Source: Enterococcus larvae
GTDB lineage: Bacteria > Bacillota > Bacilli > Lactobacillales > Enterococcaceae
Length of the DNA: 64,000 bases
Reading direction: 5' to 3'
Assembly: GCF_017830045.1 (NCBI RefSeq)
Contig: NZ_JAEDXU010000008.1
Location: 62,001 to 126,000 of the forward strand
A program made the translations under genes and the position numbers. Position 1 is the stretch's first letter, and the number at the start of each line of letters is the position of its first letter. Below are positions 53,426 to 63,796 of the stretch, piece by piece. The notes below the pieces were generated by a model that worked only from the letters and a program-made list of their open reading frames with translations, ran no database searches and was not told where the DNA came from.

Positions 53426-53923
53426 TCAATAAATAGAGCGAAAACCTAAACTGTTTTTTCTATTGCTCCAAACTAGAGTTATACCAAAAATACAAAGCAG
53501 CAATGTTCCACCAACCAAAAGATATATTCCAGAGGCCATGGATACTTCACCTGTAGGTAAAGCTGTTATAAGTCTAGACAACCTTATCCTATCTACTATT
53601 TTAATGGATAAAATACTAACTATTGCTAATAAGACACCACTAAAAATACTAAGATATCCTATGAGCCTATATGACTTTTCTTTTTTTATCAGAACTGCCG
53701 GAACTATTGAGATACTAAGTACAATAGTCAGCGCTAGGACTAGCCAACCTATATTACCTTCAGAATATCCTATGAGCGAAGAACTACCACTTTCTTCTAT
53801 TTGATAGATCACTGAAGGCTCTTCTTTGTACAAGGGATAAAACACACTGACTGCAACTAACAACGCTGCAAGAGCAACTCCCGACAGCAAACATAATTGT
53901 ATTTGTATTTGTTTTTCCTTCAT
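53426..53923 (-). CDS. Small four-TM membrane protein, paralogue
   Basis: The 165-residue protein has four hydrophobic segments, including LCLLSGVALAALLVAVSVFY and NIGWLVLALTIVLSISIVPA, and a MASGIYLLVGGTLLLCIFGI segment that mirrors the neighbour. It has a longer extracellular loop (SVIYQIEESGSSSLIGYSEG) than the 135-residue paralogue, whose loop reads EGRSSLIEDSGGDLG. The function is unknown. Confidence 0.75.
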   Translation of the reverse strand: MKEKQIQIQLCLLSGVALAALLVAVSVFYPLYKEEPSVIYQIEESGSSSLIGYSEGNIGWLVLALTIVLSISIVPAVLIKKEKSYRLIGYLSIFSGVLLAIVSILSIKIVDRIRLSRLITALPTGEVSMASGIYLLVGGTLLLCIFGITLVWSNRKNSLGFRSIY

Positions 53924-54035
53924 CTTTCCTCCTTATGCTTTCTTGATTCCCATTTAATCAATCCTACCGAACAAGATGGGTATTATTCATGAAATCAACG
54001 CTATTTCTTCACGCATAATGTATTGCTGGTCCTTT

Positions 54036-55049
54036 TTATTTTCTTCGGTCCAGCACCGTTTCTCTTTCAATCAATGTATGAGGGATCAATACTTTCTGCT
54101 TCAATGCCTGCTGATCCTTCAGCTGAAGTAGAAACTGCTGAACAGCGACTTTGCCCAACTCCTCCGTATGGATATCGATTGACGTGATATACGGATGGAT
54201 CAATGACGTGAAAATCGAATTATTGAAGCTGATAACTGACACATCATCAGGAACCTGATAACCGTACAGGTTGCATAGCTGAATCACTCGCAGTGCAAAC
54301 ATGTCATCAATCGCTATGCACGCAGTTGGCTGTACTTCTCTCAGCACATCTTCAAAAGCGGCATAATCCTCCGGCTTTTTCAAAACAGCATAAGGAAAAG
54401 GGGCTAAACCATTCTCCTCCATCGACTTTTCATAGCCATAGAAACGTTCCTGAAAAACATTTTCCTTCTCATAGTTTGTCACAAACAAAATCTTCTCATG
54501 CCCTTTATCGATTAGATATTGGGCCGCTGTTCTTCCCAGCAATTGATTGTCATTGTCAACACTGCTTGTGCCGTTGTTGTAGCGGTACGGCTGGCCGATA
54601 ACCGTATATGGAATATTATATTCTACTAAATAATTCAGGACCGGATCATCCTTCCTGATATATAAAAGAATGAAACCATCTACTCTTTTCTGCTTATACA
54701 TCAGCTGAACATTTTCCAAGAGCTCCTCCTGCGTCTCGCCGGAAGCAATAGAAATCGTCACATCCTGTTTTCCAGCCTCCTGATTCATCGCTGTGATTGC
54801 TTCTAAATAGAAGGGGTTACTCTTTCTGTCTGTTGAAGAAAGAACTGGAAACACGACTCCGATCGTGTTTGCGTATTTTTTTGCCAGATTTTGCGCTGCT
54901 GCATTTGGTACATAGCCGAGCTTCTCCATTGCTTTTCTGACCTTTTCTTTCGTGCCCTTCGAGATACTGGGGTGATCCTGCAATGTTCTTGAAACAGTTG
55001 AAGGCGCTACGCCCACCTCTCTGGCGACGTCCTTGATTGTCACACTCAT
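54036..55049 (-). CDS. malR: LacI-family regulator of maltose genes (MalR-like)
   Basis: The 337-residue protein has an N-terminal LacI helix-turn-helix (TIKDVAREVGVAPSTVSRTL, then hinge YVPNAAAQNLA). A periplasmic-binding-like effector domain follows (NTIGVVFPVLSS... GHEKILFVTN...). Its place beside malT and malP, and LacI-type palindromes at both promoters of that cluster, support the MalR assignment. AGAGGG precedes the ATG. Its own upstream region carries GCAAACGGTTGC, a possible operator. Confidence 0.9.
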   Translation of the reverse strand: MSVTIKDVAREVGVAPSTVSRTLQDHPSISKGTKEKVRKAMEKLGYVPNAAAQNLAKKYANTIGVVFPVLSSTDRKSNPFYLEAITAMNQEAGKQDVTISIASGETQEELLENVQLMYKQKRVDGFILLYIRKDDPVLNYLVEYNIPYTVIGQPYRYNNGTSSVDNDNQLLGRTAAQYLIDKGHEKILFVTNYEKENVFQERFYGYEKSMEENGLAPFPYAVLKKPEDYAAFEDVLREVQPTACIAIDDMFALRVIQLCNLYGYQVPDDVSVISFNNSIFTSLIHPYITSIDIHTEELGKVAVQQFLLQLKDQQALKQKVLIPHTLIERETVLDRRK

Positions 55050-55140
55050 TCTCGTTACCCTCTTTGCTTATTTATTTCAAATCCTTCAGAATACTTCTAG
55101 TCAAAATTTCCATCCTGTATTTGTTTCCTTAAGCATAAAT

Positions 55141-55152
55141 GCAAACGGTTGC
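55141..55152. promoter_or_regulatory. LacI-type palindrome before malR
   Basis: GCAAACGGTTGC has matching GCAA/TTGC arms and lies about 92 bases before the malR ATG. It may be an autoregulatory or catabolite-control site. Confidence 0.45.
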
Positions 55153-55257
55153 TTTGTCAACGCAAAAAAAACAGAGGCTATGTTTGAAAAACTGGGGGAA
55201 ATTGCATATTTCAACAGTACTTTACCTGTAATCTTCACCATAAAAAACACATGGTCA

Positions 55258-56094
55258 CTAAGATTCCAGTACGTGATACAGCTCTGCTTCAATTCCAAAA
55301 TGATCACTGATAATTGGTGTTTTCCGACCATCAAAAATCACTTCATAACGCTTCGCAGCTATATCTTCTGAGGTAAATACAAAGTCGATCCTCAGCTTTT
55401 GATCGTTCCCTGACCAACCGTCGATTTCCTTGATCACCGTATGTTCTCCATCAATTTCTTCTGCATGTAAGTAGCTGTCCTTGAATCGTTGGAGGACATG
55501 GCTGTGCCCTTGATCATCTATCCCTGCCGGATTGTTGAAATCTCCTAGAAGAATGACCGGCAGCTCATAGTTACTCAAATGAGCCAAGGTTCGTTGCCAT
55601 TCAATAAGAAATCCCTCTGCTTCATCCTCTGACCACCATGAATAGTGACAGGAAACAACCACCACATCTTTTCCATCCAGTTGAGTTTTACCAAATAGAA
55701 TTCTTCGTGTTCGATAGTTCATAAAATCACTTTGCTGCGATACCAAACAAGCTGTTGGGTCGATCGGCTCCTTGGAAAACAATGCCAAGCCTTCATGATA
55801 GCGGTCATAGCCTACATGAACAGGCAGCCAACACCAATGATAGTTTTTCCCATAAGATTTCAACTTTTCTGCAAGCAGCAATCCAAAATTATCGGATAAA
55901 ACAGACAACCCTTCCAAAGCTTCAGCATGGAAGTAAGCGTCTGTCTGTACTTTATCAGCTGTCATTAGTTGATTGACCTCTTGCAGTGCAATCAGGTCAT
56001 AATCCCGCTCAACAATAGTTGCTGCAAGCTGTTCCAGCTTCTCTAAAGGTTTTTCTTCCAACCAGCTATGTGTATTCAGTGTAAGTATTTTCAT
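55258..56094 (-). CDS. Endonuclease/exonuclease/phosphatase-family hydrolase
   Basis: The 278-residue protein has the family motifs in order: TLNTHSW, LIALQEVNQ (catalytic Glu), a central ILLGDFNNPAG (Asp/Asn) and the C-terminal RIDFVFTSEDI and ISDHFGIEA (Asp-His). Such enzymes cut phosphodiesters in nucleic acids or sphingomyelin-type lipids; the substrate here is unknown. No signal peptide, so it is cytoplasmic. It lies between malT and malR, an odd neighbour for maltose use, separated from malT by a terminator. GGAAAGGGATATAG precedes the ATG. Confidence 0.88.
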   Translation of the reverse strand: MKILTLNTHSWLEEKPLEKLEQLAATIVERDYDLIALQEVNQLMTADKVQTDAYFHAEALEGLSVLSDNFGLLLAEKLKSYGKNYHWCWLPVHVGYDRYHEGLALFSKEPIDPTACLVSQQSDFMNYRTRRILFGKTQLDGKDVVVVSCHYSWWSEDEAEGFLIEWQRTLAHLSNYELPVILLGDFNNPAGIDDQGHSHVLQRFKDSYLHAEEIDGEHTVIKEIDGWSGNDQKLRIDFVFTSEDIAAKRYEVIFDGRKTPIISDHFGIEAELYHVLES

Positions 56095-56169
56095 CTATAT
56101 CCCTTTCCTCTATCCTCTTGGGAGGTAATTTTAAAAATTGCGGTACCTCTATCTGCTTTGAAAAATAGA

Positions 56170-56206
56170 AAGAACGACTGGGGGTTTGAGCTGTCCCAGC
56201 CGTTCC
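56170..56206 (-). terminator. Terminator of malT
   Basis: GAACGACTGGG pairs with CCCAGCCGTTC (one mismatch), with a T-rich stretch following on the minus strand. Confidence 0.8.
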
Positions 56207-56233
56207 TTTCTCTAATCAGGCTCAGTTCTCTGC

Positions 56234-58405
56234 CTATAATTCTACAGATCCGATGATTGTTTTTCCAGCCTGAATTCCCTTTTTATCTAAATGAATGGCT
56301 TGAATTTTCTTGCTATTCGTAAAGACAACAATAATTGTCGTTCCTTTACCTTCTGCTCTGATCTTACTCAAATCAGCTTCAGCAATTTTATCACCTGCAG
56401 TAATTTTCTGACCATCTTGTACAAGGATCGTGAATGCAGATTCCTTCATTTCCACAGTGTCCAGCCCCATATGAACCAGCACCTCCAAACCGCTTTCTGT
56501 CTGCAGCCCAATGGCATGTTTCGTCGGAAAGACACTGACTACAGTTCCTGAAATTGGTGCATAGATATCTCCGCTCGCAGGCTCAACTGCAAAACCGTCT
56601 CCCATCATCTTTTGAGAAAATACCTCATCAGCTACTGCCTCAATCGAGATCACTTCTCCTTCAGCTACAGCTATCAGCTCCTCTGTTACACCAGTAAATG
56701 ATGCAGGTTGGCTTTCATTTGATATTGCAGATTGTTCAAAAGTAGAAGCAGGGATTTCTACACCGGACTCTAATAAATCCTGAATATCGGATTTCAAGAC
56801 ATCGGCTTTCGGACCATATACAGCTTGAACACCATTGTCTTTGTGGATCAGCCCCATTGCTCCTGCTCTTTTCCAGTTCTGTTCACTGCCAACCTTGTTC
56901 GTGTCTTTGACAGTGACCCGCAATCTAGTCATACAAGCATCCACATCGGTAATATTATTCCGACCGCCCAATAGATTGATAATGTCGATCACTTGCTGAT
57001 CCGATGCAGCTGCACTATTCGCCCCAATGGTGTCCGTATCTCCTTCATTTTCATAGTTGCCGTTTCTACCAGGTGTGGCAAAGTTAAACTTCTTGATCAT
57101 GAAGTTTGCCAGGAAATAAGTAACGACACCAAACAGAATCGTCGCAAGTACAAAATTGACCAAATCACCACCCAGTCCGGCTTTGATTGCTAATGGGGTT
57201 CGTGTCAACAGCTCGATATTCCCAAAAGAATGGACCCGAAGCGAGATGATATCTGCCATTGCAAATGCGAGTCCTTGAATCACAGAGTAAACGACATACA
57301 ACGGAACAGCGGCAAACATAAACATGAATTCCAATGGTTCAGTTACTCCTGTCAGAAAAACAGCCAGCGCTGCTGAAACATACATTGATTTATATTTGTG
57401 TCGTTTGTCTGTATCTACATTACGATACATGGCTAATGTCATCCCCATCAAGATTCCGGAAGAACCAATCATTTGTCCGACCTTAAATCGTGCTGGTGTC
57501 CAGTTGCTTAAAACATACGCATATTGACTTGCATCGCCCGCGTCCTTCAAGTTGACTAGATCCGTTGCCCAAGCCAACCAAAGCGGATCTTGACCAAACA
57601 CCTGAGTTCCAGCCTGTGCGCCTGAAAGGATTTCGTAGGTCCCGCCCAATTGCGTATAATTGATCGGTATTGTAAGCATATGATGCAAACCAAAGGGCAG
57701 CAGCAACCGTTCCAGCGTTCCAAACAGGAACGGTGCCAGTACAGGAGCGGATTCTTGAGATTGAGCAATCCACAAACCAAAATTGTTGATTCCGGCTTGA
57801 ATATACGGCCAAACAATTGCCAGAACTAAAGAGACGATCACTGACCATGCAATAACAACGAAGGGAACAAAACGTTTCCCATTAAAGAATGACAACGCAT
57901 CTGGTAATTTACGGTAGTTATAGTATTTGTTAAAGGCAGCTGCCCCAACAAAACCAGCAATGATTCCGACAAAAACCCCCATATTCAGCGCTGGCGCTTC
58001 CAGTACACTCGTAAAGAAGCCCTTCACCATAATCTTCGTCCCGAATAGCGTATGGGTAAAAGCGTCTTCATTATTCAGCATTTCTGAAGTTACGCCAAAA
58101 ATCGAACCTGTGATACGGTTGATCAAAACAAATGAGATACCCGCTGCAAATGCACCACCTGCTTTTTCCTTCGCCCAGCTTCCGCCGATAGCAAGTGCAA
58201 ATAATAAATGTAAATTACCAATAATAGCCCAGCCGATACTTTCTATTACGCCGCCTGTTGTTACTAAAAATCCTAAATCTGAATTGATCAATGGTAATGA
58301 TTTCCCTAGACTGATCATCAGTCCGGCAGCAGGCATGACCGCTACAACAACCATTAATGCTTTCCCGAATTTTTGCAGAAATTCGAAGTTAATAAATTTT
58401 CTCAT
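56234..58405 (-). CDS. malT: PTS maltose transporter, EIICBA
   Basis: The 723-residue PTS permease begins with the EIIC membrane domain (FGKALMVVVAVMPAAGLMIS; LLLPFGLHHMLTIPINY; GVTEPLEFMFMFAAVPLYVV). The EIIB domain has the Cys phosphorylation motif DVDACMTRLRVTVKD (about residue 500). The C-terminal EIIA (glucose-type) domain has VFPTKHAIGLQTESGLEVLV...HMGLDTVEM with its phosphorylated His. Next to malP it most probably takes up maltose as maltose 6'-phosphate or maltose. The start is the ATG at 58405 behind GAGAAGGGGACA; a longer frame lacks a ribosome site. Confidence 0.93.
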   Translation of the reverse strand: MRKFINFEFLQKFGKALMVVVAVMPAAGLMISLGKSLPLINSDLGFLVTTGGVIESIGWAIIGNLHLLFALAIGGSWAKEKAGGAFAAGISFVLINRITGSIFGVTSEMLNNEDAFTHTLFGTKIMVKGFFTSVLEAPALNMGVFVGIIAGFVGAAAFNKYYNYRKLPDALSFFNGKRFVPFVVIAWSVIVSLVLAIVWPYIQAGINNFGLWIAQSQESAPVLAPFLFGTLERLLLPFGLHHMLTIPINYTQLGGTYEILSGAQAGTQVFGQDPLWLAWATDLVNLKDAGDASQYAYVLSNWTPARFKVGQMIGSSGILMGMTLAMYRNVDTDKRHKYKSMYVSAALAVFLTGVTEPLEFMFMFAAVPLYVVYSVIQGLAFAMADIISLRVHSFGNIELLTRTPLAIKAGLGGDLVNFVLATILFGVVTYFLANFMIKKFNFATPGRNGNYENEGDTDTIGANSAAASDQQVIDIINLLGGRNNITDVDACMTRLRVTVKDTNKVGSEQNWKRAGAMGLIHKDNGVQAVYGPKADVLKSDIQDLLESGVEIPASTFEQSAISNESQPASFTGVTEELIAVAEGEVISIEAVADEVFSQKMMGDGFAVEPASGDIYAPISGTVVSVFPTKHAIGLQTESGLEVLVHMGLDTVEMKESAFTILVQDGQKITAGDKIAEADLSKIRAEGKGTTIIVVFTNSKKIQAIHLDKKGIQAGKTIIGSVEL

Positions 58406-58437
58406 TGTCCCCTTCTCCTTCTCTATATCCAATTTTG

Positions 58438-58487
58438 CGCAATCGATTTCGTAACTTGATTATATAATCCTTTTTTCGAATTGTAAA
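58438..58487 (-). promoter_or_regulatory. malT promoter with downstream operator
   Basis: On the minus strand TTTACA (58482-58487) and TATAAT (58459-58464) are 17 bases apart. The palindrome CGAAATCGATTGCG (58438-58451) lies just downstream of the -10, near the transcription start, where a repressor would block initiation. Confidence 0.85.
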
Positions 58488-58564
58488 GGAAAAATCTATA
58501 TTTCATTCAAAACCCACTATTTAAAAGCTGTTATATATATCAGTCCAATATTCTTTTTTTCTGG

Positions 58565-58593
58565 TTGACAACGAAACCGATTGCGTTTATTGT
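58565..58593 (+). promoter_or_regulatory. malP promoter with operator between -35 and -10
   Basis: TTGACA (58565-58570) and TATTGT (58588-58593) are 17 bases apart. The operator CGAAACCGATTGCG (58572-58585) fills the spacer and differs from the malT operator by one base. It also resembles a catabolite-response element. Confidence 0.83.
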
Positions 58594-58632
58594 TAAAGCA
58601 TAAAATGAAATGAACGAAAAAGGAGCTTATGA

Positions 58633-60918
58633 ATGATGAAACATTTAAAACGATTATTTACAATCGACCCTTGGAAGCTGACGACAAATTCTTTAGATCG
58701 AGATAACTTAAGATTACAGGAATCATTGACCAGTATCGGCAACGGCTACATGGGGATGCGTGGAAACTTTGAAGAGAATTACTCTGGGAATCATCATCAA
58801 GGGACCTACCTAGCTGGTATCTGGTACCCTGATAAAACACGCGTCGGCTGGTGGAAAAACGGTTACCCAGAATATTTTGGAAAAGTCATCAATGCAGTGA
58901 ATTTCCTGGCAATGGACTTGTTTATCAATGGTGTACAAGTTGATTTAGCCGTGCAGGAACCAGAGGATTTCTATCTGGAACTGAACATGAAAAACGGTGT
59001 AGTAACAAGAAGTTTCACTATAACGATTGATGGCAATAAGGTTCGTTTCCACTTTGAACGTTTTCTAAGCTTGAAAACAAAGGAATTAGCCATAATCAAA
59101 ATGGAGGCAGAGCTCCTTGAAGGAGATGCTGTTTTGAAGGTTGTTTCAAAATTAGACAACAACGTCCGCAACGAAGACAGCAATTATGAGGAAATGTTCT
59201 GGGAACCTCGAAATGTTAGCGATACTTCTGAAAAAGAGAGCTACTTAACCGTCCGCACGATACCAAATGATTTTGGTATTGAGCAATTTACGGTAACCAG
59301 TTTAATGAGCCATGAGCTATCAGCTCCTTCATCCACAGAACGAACAGTCTCTGATTTGAGTGCAGCAGAAAGCTTTTCCTTCCAGCTTTCTGTTGGTAAT
59401 CAAGTATCGATCATCAAGCGTGCAGTTGTCCTAACTAGCCGTGATATAGAAGAGAGCCAGCAGATTCAAAAAGGATTAGCCATTTTAGCTGCAGCGAACA
59501 AGAAAGCTTATCCATCTGCAAAAGAAGATCAAACACAGGCTTGGGCTGAACGTTGGGCGTTAGCTGATGTTGTGATTGAAGGGGATGATGAAGCGCAGCA
59601 GGGAATACGCTATAATTTATTCCAGCTTTTTGCCACTTATTACGGCGAGGATGAGCGCTTGAATATCGGACCAAAAGGATTTACCGGAGAAAAATATGGC
59701 GGTGCTACATACTGGGACACTGAAGCCTATGCTGTTCCTCTTTATTTAGCTCTTGCTAAACCGGAGGTAACAAAAAACCTTCTCATGTATCGCTACAATC
59801 AATTGCCGCAAGCAAAGCATAACGCACAGCGGCAAGGATTAGCAGGGGCACTGTATCCAATGGTAACCTTTACTGGTATAGAATGTCACAACGAATGGGA
59901 AATCACCTTCGAAGAGATTCATCGAAACGGCGCGATCCCTTATGCAATTTATAACTACACAAACTACACCGGAGACACTTCTTATCTACAGGGACAGGGC
60001 TTAGAAGTTCTTGCCGAGGTAGCTCGCTTCTGGGCTGATCGTGTTCACTTTTCAACAAGAGTCGGCAAATACATGATTCATGGGGTCACTGGCCCAAATG
60101 AATATGAAAACAACATCAACAATAATTGGTATACAAATACGATTGCCGCATGGGTCCTTCGTTATACCAGTGAAAGCTATAAGAAGTATGCAGCAGTCAC
60201 AAAAGCAGTTATCACAGAAGAAGAGCTGACGCAGTGGCAGCAAATCATCGATAATATGTACTATCCTGTTGATAAAGAGCTGGGAATCTTTGTTCAGCAC
60301 GATACCTTCCTTGATAAAGATCTTAAACCCGTCACCGCACTTGATCCAAAAGTGCTGCCGTTAAATCAGAACTGGTCATGGGATAAAATTCTGCGCTCTT
60401 GCTTTATCAAGCAGGCGGATGTTCTGCAGGGGATTTATTTCTTTGGTGAGGATTATTCATTGGAGGAAAAGAAACGAAATTTTGATTTCTATGAACCGAT
60501 GACCGTGCATGAATCTTCCCTATCTCCAAGTATCCATGCTGTTTTGGCGGCAGAGCTTGGGATGGAGGAAAAGGCAGTAGAAATGTATCAGCGAACTGCT
60601 CGCCTGGATCTCGATAATTATAATAACGATACAGATGACGGACTGCATATCACATCAATGACCGGTAGCTGGCTGGCAATTGTCCAAGGCTTCGCTCAGA
60701 TGAAAACAGCAAATGAAACCTTGAGCTTTGCCCCCTTCCTACCATCTGGTTGGACAAAATATGCCTTTCACATCAATTATCGTGATCGGCTGCTTTCAAT
60801 CGAGATCAGCAAACAAGTGAACATCACTTTACTTCAAGGTAAACCACTGACAGTAAACATCTATGGTGAAGCCAAAGAACTTGATAAAGAGCTGACTCTT
60901 CCAATACAAAGTAATTAA
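58633..60918 (+). CDS. malP: Maltose phosphorylase, GH65
   Basis: The 761-residue GH65 enzyme phosphorolyses maltose (or maltose 6'-phosphate) to glucose-1-phosphate plus glucose. The N-terminal domain starts [23 protein letters not shown]. The catalytic domain has [18 protein letters not shown], then [20 protein letters not shown], then [20 protein letters not shown] with the general-acid Glu in GPNEYEN. The length is typical. AAGGAG is 7 bases before this ATG. The next genes pgmB and galM complete the pathway. Confidence 0.95.
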   Translation: MMKHLKRLFTIDPWKLTTNSLDRDNLRLQESLTSIGNGYMGMRGNFEENYSGNHHQGTYLAGIWYPDKTRVGWWKNGYPEYFGKVINAVNFLAMDLFINGVQVDLAVQEPEDFYLELNMKNGVVTRSFTITIDGNKVRFHFERFLSLKTKELAIIKMEAELLEGDAVLKVVSKLDNNVRNEDSNYEEMFWEPRNVSDTSEKESYLTVRTIPNDFGIEQFTVTSLMSHELSAPSSTERTVSDLSAAESFSFQLSVGNQVSIIKRAVVLTSRDIEESQQIQKGLAILAAANKKAYPSAKEDQTQAWAERWALADVVIEGDDEAQQGIRYNLFQLFATYYGEDERLNIGPKGFTGEKYGGATYWDTEAYAVPLYLALAKPEVTKNLLMYRYNQLPQAKHNAQRQGLAGALYPMVTFTGIECHNEWEITFEEIHRNGAIPYAIYNYTNYTGDTSYLQGQGLEVLAEVARFWADRVHFSTRVGKYMIHGVTGPNEYENNINNNWYTNTIAAWVLRYTSESYKKYAAVTKAVITEEELTQWQQIIDNMYYPVDKELGIFVQHDTFLDKDLKPVTALDPKVLPLNQNWSWDKILRSCFIKQADVLQGIYFFGEDYSLEEKKRNFDFYEPMTVHESSLSPSIHAVLAAELGMEEKAVEMYQRTARLDLDNYNNDTDDGLHITSMTGSWLAIVQGFAQMKTANETLSFAPFLPSGWTKYAFHINYRDRLLSIEISKQVNITLLQGKPLTVNIYGEAKELDKELTLPIQSN

Positions 60919-61025
60919 TTAGAACTGTGAAAGCCACTAAAAAACTACAGCTCTATACAGACAAAACAAACAATCGATCTAAAGAATCACTAGGCAGTGA
61001 AGTTTCAGCAATAAGAGAATGCACT

Positions 61026-61037
61026 TTATCGATTGCG
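61026..61037. promoter_or_regulatory. Operator-like element before pgmB
   Basis: TTATCGATTGCG shares the CGATTGCGTTT core of the malT and malP operators, about 42 bases before the pgmB ATG, so it suggests shared MalR control. Confidence 0.5.
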
Positions 61038-61078
61038 TTTCTTTAGTTTCGATTGTTCACAACAAAGGAGGAAACCAC

Positions 61079-61759
61079 ATGTTTCAAGGTGTACTATTCG
61101 ATTTAGATGGTGTCATTACAGATACGGCTGACTATCATTACAAAGCGTGGAAAAAGCTAGGAGAAGAATTAGGTATTACAATCGATCGTGCGTTTAATGA
61201 ACAGCTTAAGGGCGTTAGTCGTGAAGATTCTCTTCGTTTGATTCTTGCTCACGGCAATCAGTCTGACACTCATAGCGAAGCAGAATTTGCAGCATTAGCA
61301 CAGAGAAAGAACGACAACTACGTAGAAATGATCCAGCAAGTATCTCCAAAGGATGTCTTTCCGGGAATCCTTGCGTTACTGCAGGAGCTAAAAAGCAATA
61401 ATATAAAAACCGCATTGGCATCTGCCAGTAAAAACGGTCCTGTTTTGCTCGATAAAATGGCAATAGCTGATTATTTTGATACAATTGTTGATCCAGCTTC
61501 ATTGAAAGCGGGAAAACCAGCACCGGATATTTTTATAGCCGCCGCTGACCAGTTGGGTGTATCAGTAGAGAAATGTATTGGTATCGAGGATGCCAAAGCG
61601 GGTATCATCGCAATCAAAAAAAGCGGAGCCTTTCCTATTGGAGTCGGGCTTGCCGAAGATCTGGGAAGCGATATTCCTCTTGTTTCTACAACGGCTGAAT
61701 TATCTCTTTCCTTTTTAGAAAAGCTTTGGGGAAATAAAGATGACTATCACTATTCATAA
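61079..61759 (+). CDS. pgmB: Beta-phosphoglucomutase
   Basis: The 226-residue HAD-superfamily mutase interconverts beta-glucose 1-phosphate and glucose 6-phosphate, the step after maltose phosphorolysis. The N-terminal [18 protein letters not shown] holds the nucleophile and general-acid Asp residues; KGVSREDSL is the typical cap motif. [10 protein letters not shown] and GIEDAKAGI complete the HAD signature. The start is set at 61079, seven bases after AAAGGAGG; a longer frame has no ribosome site. It overlaps galM by 20 bases. Confidence 0.95.
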   Translation: MFQGVLFDLDGVITDTADYHYKAWKKLGEELGITIDRAFNEQLKGVSREDSLRLILAHGNQSDTHSEAEFAALAQRKNDNYVEMIQQVSPKDVFPGILALLQELKSNNIKTALASASKNGPVLLDKMAIADYFDTIVDPASLKAGKPAPDIFIAAADQLGVSVEKCIGIEDAKAGIIAIKKSGAFPIGVGLAEDLGSDIPLVSTTAELSLSFLEKLWGNKDDYHYS

Positions 61760-62735
61760 ACGTTATCACGATAAATTAGATCTTATCACCTTGACCAATG
61801 GCTCGTTAACTGCAACTTTTCTAAATTTTGGTGCTCGCCTATATCAGCTGTATACACCCGATCGTAATGGCCGAACAGAAAATATCCTACTGTCTCATGA
61901 TAACAAACAAGATATTTTAAAGGATCAGGCATACTTTGGTGCCTTCGTCGGTCCGGTTGCCGGCCGAATCAAGTATGGCAGTTGGAAAAATACTCAATTA
62001 GAAAAAAACAATGATGCTCATCATATTCACGGTGGTTCAAACGGCTGGGCGTTTCAGTACTGGGCGTATGAAACATTCAGAACAGCGCATACTGTCGGTG
62101 TAAGTTTCACACTCACCGACACGTGTTCCGGCTATCCCGGACCTATTACCGCTATCGTGAATTACGAGCTGACTGAATCGTCATTGATCATGAAATCAAT
62201 CTATCAAACCAAAGAGCTGACGTTGATCAATCCAACCAATCACAGCTATTTTAACCTCTCCGGTAATAGTAAATCAGATATCATGAACCATTCATTGACG
62301 ATCAATGCCGCAGAGAAAATCGTCACGGATAAAGAAAATATTCCGATAGGTACACGTGAAAATATCACAGGGACAGCGTATGATTTCACCCAAGAAAAAG
62401 CGATTGGTGCCGCTTTAGAGGATATCCCAAATGGTATTGATGATCCATTTGTCCTAAATGCTGGTGCCCCTCAAGTCGTCTTAAAAGAACCTGTCAGCGG
62501 CAGAGTCATGGAAATCACAACCAACCGGCAAAGCGTTATCGTCTTCACAACAACGGGCTTCAATGACAGCTTTCTAGTTAACGGTCAAGCCATGCGCAGC
62601 AACTTAGGCATTGCGCTGGAAACACAAGAAATCCCAAACATCGTTCATCAGCCACAATGGGGATCGATAGAATTTTCTCCAGAAACAAGAAAAGAACATT
62701 GGACAATATTCAATTTTTCAACAGAAATAGAATGA
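61740..62735 (+). CDS. galM: Aldose 1-epimerase (galactose mutarotase)
   Basis: The 331-residue mutarotase interconverts alpha- and beta-anomers of sugars such as maltose or glucose, which fits its place after malP and pgmB. Motifs include [43 protein letters not shown] (catalytic His), [12 protein letters not shown] with another active-site His, and near the C-terminus [17 protein letters not shown] (catalytic Glu). It is translationally coupled to pgmB. Confidence 0.93.
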   Translation: MTITIHKRYHDKLDLITLTNGSLTATFLNFGARLYQLYTPDRNGRTENILLSHDNKQDILKDQAYFGAFVGPVAGRIKYGSWKNTQLEKNNDAHHIHGGSNGWAFQYWAYETFRTAHTVGVSFTLTDTCSGYPGPITAIVNYELTESSLIMKSIYQTKELTLINPTNHSYFNLSGNSKSDIMNHSLTINAAEKIVTDKENIPIGTRENITGTAYDFTQEKAIGAALEDIPNGIDDPFVLNAGAPQVVLKEPVSGRVMEITTNRQSVIVFTTTGFNDSFLVNGQAMRSNLGIALETQEIPNIVHQPQWGSIEFSPETRKEHWTIFNFSTEIE

Positions 62736-62867
62736 CGACTCACTCACTGTTCCAACTGCTAGTGTCGAATCTTTGATTCCTTAAAACTTGCTTTTATAAA
62801 AAAATAATCCTTATTTTCGAATATTTCTTTTCTTTCTTGTACACTAAAAAGGAAGGGAGAGATAAAA

Positions 62868-63341
62868 ATGACAATAAAACGAATAATCTTATTCCTTGCA
62901 TGTATCATTGGCGTAGAGCTGACAGGAAGCCTCTCTGGTTTTTTAACAGGAGATATTAGTGGAAAATATGCTGAAATGATCAAGCCGCCGCTTTCTCCTC
63001 CGGGCAGCTTAGTTGGCATGGTTTGGGTTGTCCTTTATTTTCTTATGGGGGTCAGCTTGTTCTTATTGTTGACTGCCGAACAACAGAAAAAGGATAAGCA
63101 AAAAGCTGTAGGACTATTCTTTGTTCAGTTAGTCGTCAATTTCATTTGGAGTCTAATTTTCTTCGGCGGAGAATATATGTGGCTAGGCGTTATCGTATGC
63201 CTGCTTCTTGCTAGTTTGATTCTGTTATCAATTGTGATTTTTCATAAGGTCAGACCTTGGGCCGCTTATTTACTCGTTCCCTATTTGATTTGGGTTTGTT
63301 TCGCTACCTATTTGTCAATTGGATTAGCATTGCTGAATTAA
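62868..63341 (+). CDS. TspO/MBR-family membrane protein
   Basis: The 157-residue protein has five hydrophobic segments and TspO signature parts: KPPLSPPGSLVGMVWVVLYF, then LVVNFIWSLIFFGGEYMWLG. TspO homologues bind porphyrins or heme-like ligands and act in stress response; the role in lactic acid bacteria is not known. A GGAGAG site precedes the ATG. It is followed by its own terminator. Confidence 0.92.
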   Translation: MTIKRIILFLACIIGVELTGSLSGFLTGDISGKYAEMIKPPLSPPGSLVGMVWVVLYFLMGVSLFLLLTAEQQKKDKQKAVGLFFVQLVVNFIWSLIFFGGEYMWLGVIVCLLLASLILLSIVIFHKVRPWAAYLLVPYLIWVCFATYLSIGLALLN

Positions 63342-63342
63342 G

Positions 63343-63383
63343 AAAACTACTCCGATTTCATAAAGAAGCCGGAGTAGTTTTTC
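63343..63383 (+). terminator. Terminator of the TspO-like gene
   Basis: AAAACTACTCCG pairs with CGGAGTAGTTTTT around a short loop, with a T-run on the plus strand. Confidence 0.87.
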
Positions 63384-63543
63384 TAGTTTGTAAGTACAGC
63401 CTCTTCCTTACCTTCTACATGCCGCAATTTCAAAAATAAACAATAAAATACAAATGGAAAAAAACAAAAAAGCCGAATGTTTGAATATATTTCAAGGCAA
63501 GCGTAGACTGAAGTTAGAAATAAGAAAATGGAGGGATCGACCT

Positions 63544-63729
63544 ATGTCAGAATCAATTGATAAAATCACTAAATTAGCAAATGAAGCAAAAAAAGAAGTT
63601 GAGCGTTTAGAAGATCGCCGTCAGGAGCATTTGGGAAACTCCATCAATTACATTGAAAATGAAATCCAGATTCAACGGCTCTATGCTAAAGTCGAAGCGT
63701 TGGAAGAAGCGCTGGATGCAATTAGATAA
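63544..63729 (+). CDS. Small coiled-coil protein, unknown
   Basis: The 61-residue acidic/basic helical protein (MSESIDKITKLANEAKKEVE...ALEEALDAIR) is a predicted coiled coil with no signal peptide. The family is not recognised. GGAGGG lies 8 bases before the ATG at 63544. A longer in-frame upstream reading (from 63454) lacks a ribosome site. It is a single-gene unit with its own terminator. Confidence 0.72.
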   Translation: MSESIDKITKLANEAKKEVERLEDRRQEHLGNSINYIENEIQIQRLYAKVEALEEALDAIR

Positions 63730-63731
63730 TC

Positions 63732-63775
63732 AAAAGCCGTCAAACAGCTTTTCCATTGTTTGACGGCTTTTTTTT
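63732..63775. terminator. Terminator after the small coiled-coil gene
   Basis: AAAAGCCGTCAAACA pairs with TGTTTGACGGCTTTT, T-rich on both strands. It is bidirectional and also serves the gene cut by the window edge. Confidence 0.9.
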
Positions 63776-63796
63776 GGGCAACAGCTCCATCAAGTT

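Noticed and set aside
55033-55371. A 112-codon plus-strand frame across the malR upstream region
   Set aside because: It overlaps the promoter/operator of malR and the end of the hydrolase gene, has no ribosome site and no recognisable domain.
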